A stretch of 33,321 bases of DNA from a candidate division TA06 bacterium (GTDB taxonomy: Bacteria; Hydrothermota; 32-111; QNBC01): positions 1 through 33,321 of the forward strand of contig QNBC01000004.1 in the NCBI GenBank assembly GCA_003641665.1, in the 5' to 3' direction. The position numbers were made by a program, and so were the translations under genes. Shown here one piece after another: positions 28,052 through 33,321 of this stretch. How positions within the stretch are numbered: position 1 is the first letter of the stretch; each line of letters opens with the position of its first letter. The notes under the pieces were generated by a model that did not search any database, was not told the DNA's origin, and worked only from the letters and a program-made list of their open reading frames with translations.

Positions 28052-29430
28052 CAATATGCTCCTTCCCTTTTTAAAACTACCGGTATGGTCTTTAATAAAA
28101 TTTTTAAATCCAATAACAAAGACCAATTTTCAATGTAGTAAATATCAAGTATAACCATTTCATTAAATTTGACCTTGCTTCTTCCGTTTACCTGCCATAA
28201 CCCGGTTATCCCCGGTTTTACTCTAAATCTCTTTTTATGCCAATCTTTGTATATATCTACTTCATAGTCTATTGCGGGACGAGGGCCAATAATACTCATA
28301 TCCCCTTTTAAAACATTGAAAAGTTGAGGCAATTCGTCCAGACTGGTTTCCCTTAAAAATTTTCCTATTCGTGTAATTCTATTGTCATTCTTTAATTTAT
28401 AAATGCTATCATTGTTTTGTTCAAGTATAAATTTTTCAACGTACTGTTTGTGTACATTGCTACCTGAATTATAATACATAGATCTAAATTTGTACATAAT
28501 GAAAGGTTTACCGTCCTCTCCTATGCGTTCCTGCCGGAATATTACAGGACCTTTTGATTCGAGCTTAATAAGATAGGTAATTAGAAGCATTAAAGGAGAT
28601 AGGATAACAATAGCGATTAAAGATATAATTATATCAAAAAATCGTTTTATCATTAGTGCAAGATCTTTTCTTTTCCCAGAAGTGAGGGATATGATAGGTA
28701 AATTGTAAAGAGATTGAGAGTTACCGCTGTCAACGATATCAAAGAAATCGGATACTAAGAAAATATCAATTCCGTTCTGTCTACACTTATTGATGGCTCT
28801 TAAAATACTATTTTTTTGATCTTTATTGAGAGCAATGATACAACTGTTTACAAGGGGCTCGGAAAGTGCTTTTTCAAATTCATGTAAGATCAATTCAGAA
28901 TCCTTATCATTATTTAGAATGAAACTGTGTTTCAATTTATATATTCTGTGATCGAGATTATTTATGTAGTTTTTTACATATTCTGATTTTTCGCGATCTC
29001 CTATCGAAACAATATATCTTACTCCGATACCGGATTTAATGAGAGTATTTTTAATAATCTTAGAGAGATATGCTTTGGATAAAATCAGCAATACGCTCAT
29101 AATAATAAATGCATAAATCAAAGAGAGTTTGTCGAAAATAAAATACTGCTTAAAAAACGATGAAATAAAATCAGCTATTAAAAGAACTATAAGTGTTGAT
29201 TTTAGAACATTGTAGATAATCTCGGATCTTGGTAATTCCTCCAGTTTGGTATAAAAATTCTCATATAGGAAAATAGGTAGCGAAATTAAGTAAATTATGA
29301 GAAGGGATATCAGAATAGAGTTAACTTGATACCCCTTATTTATAACCGGAATGATAAAAGATAAGGTTATGATTATAAAATCGGTTAGCAAGTCAATTGT
29401 GTATTTAACGCCCGTTTGTTTATAAATCAT
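28051..29430 (-). CDS. Polyprenyl-phosphate glycosylphosphotransferase (WcaJ/WbaP-type sugar transferase)
   Basis: N-terminal TM helices; C-terminal KRFFDIIISLIAIVILSPLMLLITYLIKLESKGPVIFRQERIGEDGKPFIMYKFRSMY, TSLDELPQLFNVLKGDMSIIGPRPA, RVKPGITGLWQVNGRS. Start revised to ATG 29430. Confidence 0.93.
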   Translation of the reverse strand: MIYKQTGVKYTIDLLTDFIIITLSFIIPVINKGYQVNSILISLLIIYLISLPIFLYENFYTKLEELPRSEIIYNVLKSTLIVLLIADFISSFFKQYFIFDKLSLIYAFIIMSVLLILSKAYLSKIIKNTLIKSGIGVRYIVSIGDREKSEYVKNYINNLDHRIYKLKHSFILNNDKDSELILHEFEKALSEPLVNSCIIALNKDQKNSILRAINKCRQNGIDIFLVSDFFDIVDSGNSQSLYNLPIISLTSGKRKDLALMIKRFFDIIISLIAIVILSPLMLLITYLIKLESKGPVIFRQERIGEDGKPFIMYKFRSMYYNSGSNVHKQYVEKFILEQNNDSIYKLKNDNRITRIGKFLRETSLDELPQLFNVLKGDMSIIGPRPAIDYEVDIYKDWHKKRFRVKPGITGLWQVNGRSKVKFNEMVILDIYYIENWSLLLDLKILLKTIPVVLKREGAY

Positions 29431-29431
29431 A

Positions 29432-30433
29432 TCATATTTTAATATATTTCCCTTCTTGTGCAGATTTTTCCGCTGCTTCAATTGCTTTTATAACTCTAAG
29501 TGCGGAATATCCATCGGTTTTAGGTGTAGTTCTGTTAGTTATACAATCGATGAAGTGAGCAATTTCGATTTTCAAAGGTTCCTTGTTCGGCAGTTTTGGT
29601 GATATGATGCTACCACTTCTGTATGTTAATTGATATTCACCGAAATCTTCTGGTTCTTTGAAATCCACCCCTTTATCATAGATCTTGATCTTTTCAACAC
29701 TTTCCGTATCGTCATATACGAGCATTTTCTTGCTTCCGACAATGACAGTTTTTCTCATTTTAACAGGGGACAACCAACTTACTTCCACATTGGCAATTAT
29801 TCCGGAAGGGAATTTTATATTCATAAATGCAATATCCAGGTTTCCTTTGAATATGGAATCTCTTCCCAGAGTTAGAATTTCGCTAGGCGATTCATCTAAC
29901 CATGAAAACATCATTGAGAAATCGTGAGGCGCAAGGTCCCATATTACACTCATATCCTTTCTGTGAATACCTAAATTAACCCTTGAAGAGGTGATAAAGT
30001 ATATGTCACCTAAATCACCACTATCAATGATTTTTTTTGTTTCCATAACAGGCGGTGAAAACTCAAATGTATGCCCCACCATTAATATTTTCTCATTTTT
30101 TTCGGCAATCTTTATTAAATCCTCGGTTGTTTCGGCAGAACCGGTTAAAGGCTTCTCTACAAAAACATCCTTACCCTTTTGCAAAGCCTTTTTTGCCAAT
30201 TCATAATGACTGAATATAGGTGTCACTATAAACACGGCATCAATTTCACTATCATTTAAAACAGTATCGAAATCTCTTGTAAAAGAAAGGTCGGGATATT
30301 TTGATTTGGCTAAACTCAACTTGCTTGAGTCGAGTTCACATAGGTATTTTACTTGCACAGAATCATTTGACATTAGAACCCTGAGAATATTTGGTCCCCA
30401 ATAACCGTATCCTACGACTGCAACATTTTTCAT
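29432..30433 (-). CDS. Gfo/Idh/MocA-family oxidoreductase (WbpB/WlbA-like)
   Basis: VAVVGYGYWGPNILRVL, FVEKPLTGS, WDLAPHDFSMMFSWL motifs. Confidence 0.9.
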   Translation of the reverse strand: MKNVAVVGYGYWGPNILRVLMSNDSVQVKYLCELDSSKLSLAKSKYPDLSFTRDFDTVLNDSEIDAVFIVTPIFSHYELAKKALQKGKDVFVEKPLTGSAETTEDLIKIAEKNEKILMVGHTFEFSPPVMETKKIIDSGDLGDIYFITSSRVNLGIHRKDMSVIWDLAPHDFSMMFSWLDESPSEILTLGRDSIFKGNLDIAFMNIKFPSGIIANVEVSWLSPVKMRKTVIVGSKKMLVYDDTESVEKIKIYDKGVDFKEPEDFGEYQLTYRSGSIISPKLPNKEPLKIEIAHFIDCITNRTTPKTDGYSALRVIKAIEAAEKSAQEGKYIKI

Positions 30434-30434
30434 T

Positions 30435-31553
30435 TTATTTTACCACCTCTTTATCAAAAAATTTTTTAATAGTGTCTACAACCCTTATAACATCACTTTC
30501 TGGCATCTCTGCATAAATGGGGAGGGAAAGCGTTGTTTCGGCTTGTTCTTCGGCAATGGGGAAGTCCCCTTTTTTGTATCCCAGATATTTGTAAGCATTC
30601 TGAAGATGTATTGGAATCGGATAATGTATTCCGCTCTGTATTTCATTTTGCGTTAAAAAATCTCTGAGAGCGTCGCGTGATTTTGTTCGTATTGCATATA
30701 TGTGATAAATTGAATTTCTATTTTCAGCTTCGTAAGGTGTTATAATATCACCTACTCCACTTAGCATTTCGTTGTACATGGATGCGATATTCCTTCTCTT
30801 CTCGTTCCAATTGTCGAGATGTTTCAGTTTTACATTCAAAATTGCTCCTTGAATACCATCCAGGCGATAATTATAACCGATAACTTCATGGTAATACCTT
30901 TTTATCTCACCATGAGCTCTGTATAGTTCAATTTGTTTGGCTATCTCAGGATCATTCGTAGAACATGCTCCTCCTTCTCCATAAGCCCCGAGATTTTTCC
31001 CCGGATAGAAACTGAAAGCAGCTGCATTTCCTATACTTCCTGCTCTTTTACCATTGTAAATTGCTCCGTGAGCCTGACAAGCATCCTCCAGCACCATTAG
31101 ATTGTATTCGGATGCTATTTCCATGATTTGATCCATATCCGCCGGTTGACCGAAGAGATGGACAGGAATAATAGCTTTTGTTTTTGAAGATATCGTATTG
31201 ACTAATTTAGCTGTATCCATCAAATAAGTTTTAGGATTCACATCCACAAAAACGGGAGTTGCTCCGGCATGACTAATTGCTTCTGCAGTTGCTATAAATG
31301 AGTTGGGAACGGTTATAACTTCATCACCTGGACCTATTCCCATTGCAATGAGAGCTAAATGTAGCGCGGATGTCCCGGAACTCGTTCCGAATACGTATTT
31401 TGTATCAAGAAAACTTTTAAAATTGTTTTCGAATTCCTTTGCATATTTACCGTAAGAGAAAGCAGTGTCATCAATGACATTCGAAATGGACTTGTCAATC
31501 TCATCTTTGATAGATTCATACTGTTTTTTTAGATCAAGATATTTCACAACCAT
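30435..31553 (-). CDS. DegT/DnrJ/EryC1/StrS-family aminotransferase (WbpE-like)
   Basis: FGTSSGTSALHLALIAMGIGPGDEVITVPNSFIATAEAI, LEDACQAHGA, FSFYPGKNLGAYGEGGA (PLP lysine), NYRLDGIQGAIL. Confidence 0.93.
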   Translation of the reverse strand: MVVKYLDLKKQYESIKDEIDKSISNVIDDTAFSYGKYAKEFENNFKSFLDTKYVFGTSSGTSALHLALIAMGIGPGDEVITVPNSFIATAEAISHAGATPVFVDVNPKTYLMDTAKLVNTISSKTKAIIPVHLFGQPADMDQIMEIASEYNLMVLEDACQAHGAIYNGKRAGSIGNAAAFSFYPGKNLGAYGEGGACSTNDPEIAKQIELYRAHGEIKRYYHEVIGYNYRLDGIQGAILNVKLKHLDNWNEKRRNIASMYNEMLSGVGDIITPYEAENRNSIYHIYAIRTKSRDALRDFLTQNEIQSGIHYPIPIHLQNAYKYLGYKKGDFPIAEEQAETTLSLPIYAEMPESDVIRVVDTIKKFFDKEVVK

Positions 31554-31577
31554 GTGTACTCCTTTTTATCTTGGGGT

Positions 31578-31606
31578 ATTATATTTATAAAAGACACCTC
31601 TGTCAA
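31578..31606 (-). promoter_or_regulatory. Sigma70-type promoter with exact consensus (TTGACA-N17-TATAAT) driving the sugar gene cluster
   Basis: Minus strand TTGACA (31606-31601), 17-bp spacer, TATAAT (31583-31578), 24 bp upstream of the aminotransferase ATG. Confidence 0.8.
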
Positions 31607-31616
31607 TATAGTAAAG

Positions 31617-31643
31617 AAAGGAGGGATAAAAAATCCCTCCTTT
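31617..31643 (-). terminator. Intrinsic-terminator-like hairpin downstream of the pyruvate:ferredoxin oxidoreductase gene
   Basis: Perfect 11-bp inverted repeat AAAGGAGGGAT / ATCCCTCCTTT with a 5-nt loop, 6 nt after the stop codon; short T-rich tail (TTTCTTT) on the minus strand. Confidence 0.7.
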
Positions 31644-31649
31644 AACACA

Positions 31650-33321
31650 TTAAATCGAAGCCAATTTTTTTAGGTATTCAAATTTCTTTATTATTGCTTT
31701 TTCCGCCTTGTTAAAGATCTCGTCAGCCTCATCAGGACGCTCTTTAAGGAGCCTGCGGAACCTGTTTTCTTTTAGCAAATAATCTTTCGGGTTGGCTTTA
31801 AGTTCTTTAATATCCAATTGTAATGGATTCTTATCCTGATCGCTCAATCTCGGGTCATATCTAAAAATGGGCCAAACCCCACTTTCTACTGCCAGTTTCT
31901 GATGTTCAGGATTTTCCATAAGGTTATAACCGTGTTCGATACAAGGAGAATATGCTATGATAATAGAAGGTCCGTTATATTCAATTGCTTCTTTCATTGC
32001 TTTTAAAGCTTGGCTGTGGTTTGCATTTATCGCAATTCTTGCAACATAAACATAGCCGTAGGACATAGCCATCATAGCAAGATCCTTTTTGAGGTATCTC
32101 TTACCTGCAGCCGCAAATTTAGCAACGGCTCCCATAGGAGTAGCCTTGGAACACTGTCCGCCTGTATTGGAATATACCTCCGTATCAAGAACAAGTACAT
32201 TAACGTCCCTTCCCGATGCGAGAACATGATCCAAACCGCCATATCCTATATCATATGCCCAACCGTCACCGCCGACAATCCAGATCGTTCTGAGAGCTAT
32301 GTGGGGGAGTGTAGAAATTAGATCGTTGTAGTCGTTTTTTTCTTTATCGCTAATACTCTTTTCGATGGATTTTAAACCTTTTTCAAGTTCTTTTACAAGC
32401 CCGTCAACAAGGTAAAATTTTTCTACACTTCTTTCGTCCCAGACTTCTTCAACCTTATTCATAAGGGCTACAAGTTCTTTATGTTTATTTTCTGATTTCC
32501 ACAGTTTTTTCAAATTGGTGAAGGCGTGTCTTCCCACTTCTCTCAGTTTTTCATCTGCAATGCTCATTCCCATTCCGAATTCGGCATTGTCTTCAAATAA
32601 GGAGTTAGACCATGCGGGCCCCATACCTCTTTCGCTTATTCTATAAGGGAATCCGGGTACCGTTCCACCGTAAATGCTTGAGCATCCCGTAGCATTTGCA
32701 ATAATTGCTCTCTCTCCCGAGATTTGTGTGAGAAGTCTGATATTCGGGGTTTCACCGCATCCCGCACATGCACCGCTGAAAGCAAATAAAGATGGAATAA
32801 ATCCGACATTTTTGGATGTAAGTTTTTCAACGTATTTTCTGTCCGTCTCGGGAATTTTGTTCCAGATTTTTTCAGTTTCAATGTAGTTGTCGAAAACCTT
32901 CTCTTTTCTGACCATAGTAAGAGCCTTTTCACCAGTGGGTTTTTTGGTTTTCGGATCTCTTTTAACCCCGGGGCACACATTGGCACAAACTCCGCAACCC
33001 GTACAATCTTCCGCAAGTATCTGTATCCTGAAACTCTCACCGTTCTTGAGTCCCATTGCAGGTAATGTAGCGAATTTCTCGGCTCCTTTGCCTTTTACAA
33101 AATTTTCCTTGTCAGTGGCAGTTATTATTTTACTGACTATAGTTGCATGTGGACATGCCGCTACACACAAATTACATTGTATGCAAGCAGAAGGATCCCA
33201 TTCCGGTAGTAAAATAGCTATATCTCTCTTTTCATATTGGCAAGTATCACTTGGGAATGTTCCGTCTTCCGATACTTTGCTAACCGGAATTGTATCTCCT
33301 TTTCCTGCCATAATGGGTTTC
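31650..33321 (-). CDS. nifJ: Pyruvate:ferredoxin (flavodoxin) oxidoreductase, C-terminal part; 5' end outside window
   Basis: Frame is open to the edge (KPIMAGKGDTIPVS), 4Fe-4S motifs CIQCNLCVAACP and CTGCGVCANVCP, TPP region CAGCGETPNIRLLTQISGERAIIANATGCSSIYGG and GGDGWAYDIGYGGLDHVLASG...DTEVYSNTGGQCSKATP. Confidence 0.95.
   Translation of the reverse strand, partial: KPIMAGKGDTIPVSKVSEDGTFPSDTCQYEKRDIAILLPEWDPSACIQCNLCVAACPHATIVSKIITATDKENFVKGKGAEKFATLPAMGLKNGESFRIQILAEDCTGCGVCANVCPGVKRDPKTKKPTGEKALTMVRKEKVFDNYIETEKIWNKIPETDRKYVEKLTSKNVGFIPSLFAFSGACAGCGETPNIRLLTQISGERAIIANATGCSSIYGGTVPGFPYRISERGMGPAWSNSLFEDNAEFGMGMSIADEKLREVGRHAFTNLKKLWKSENKHKELVALMNKVEEVWDERSVEKFYLVDGLVKELEKGLKSIEKSISDKEKNDYNDLISTLPHIALRTIWIVGGDGWAYDIGYGGLDHVLASGRDVNVLVLDTEVYSNTGGQCSKATPMGAVAKFAAAGKRYLKKDLAMMAMSYGYVYVARIAINANHSQALKAMKEAIEYNGPSIIIAYSPCIEHGYNLMENPEHQKLAVESGVWPIFRYDPRLSDQDKNPLQLDIKELKANPKDYLLKENRFRRLLKERPDEADEIFNKAEKAIIKKFEYLKKLASI

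Noticed and set aside
32636-33040. 134-aa minus-strand ORF within the pyruvate:ferredoxin oxidoreductase gene
   Set aside because: Alternative frame of a strongly conserved coding region.
1-33321. Search by eye for CRISPR arrays, transposases, integrases, phage genes and long direct repeats
   Set aside because: None seen; the window is continuous chromosomal coding sequence. A computed repeat search would be more sensitive.

Overview
AT-rich, gene-dense bacterial chromosome segment. From about 295 to 23802 every gene lies on the + strand, about 22 complete genes with no gap above ~35 bp. From 23786 to the end every gene is on the - strand; the two runs meet tail-to-tail with a 17-bp overlap. 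The + run starts after the 3' end of a cyclodeaminase-like gene. It holds an ATPase-TPR-ATPase triad (two ExeA/GspA-like AAA+ paralogues flanking a TPR protein), a PHP phosphoesterase, apgM, purH, a dGTPase-like HD protein, a small orphan, purM, a SAM hydroxide adenosyltransferase (DUF62) that probably uses a non-canonical AUU/AUA start, hsp20, lon, a secreted LolA/DUF1571-like protein, dapA-dapB-lysC-asd, a GWxTD-domain protein, nadB, hpf, hprK, and a membrane protein with a degenerate chemoreceptor (MCP) hairpin tip. The - run holds mglBA-like Roadblock/GTPase genes, recR, ebfC, dnaX, a 77-nt SRP RNA, tRNA-Ala(CGC), a WbpD/sugar transferase/WbpB/WbpE-like sugar cluster behind an exact TTGACA-N17-TATAAT promoter, and the 3' part of a pyruvate:ferredoxin oxidoreductase gene. 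I saw no CRISPR array, transposase, integrase or phage gene. The content is mostly housekeeping; the best leads are the ATPase-TPR-ATPase triad, the MCP-like protein facing mglBA, the non-AUG start, and the compact tRNA-SRP RNA-dnaX unit. All calls come from reading the sequence and motif recognition, with no database search.
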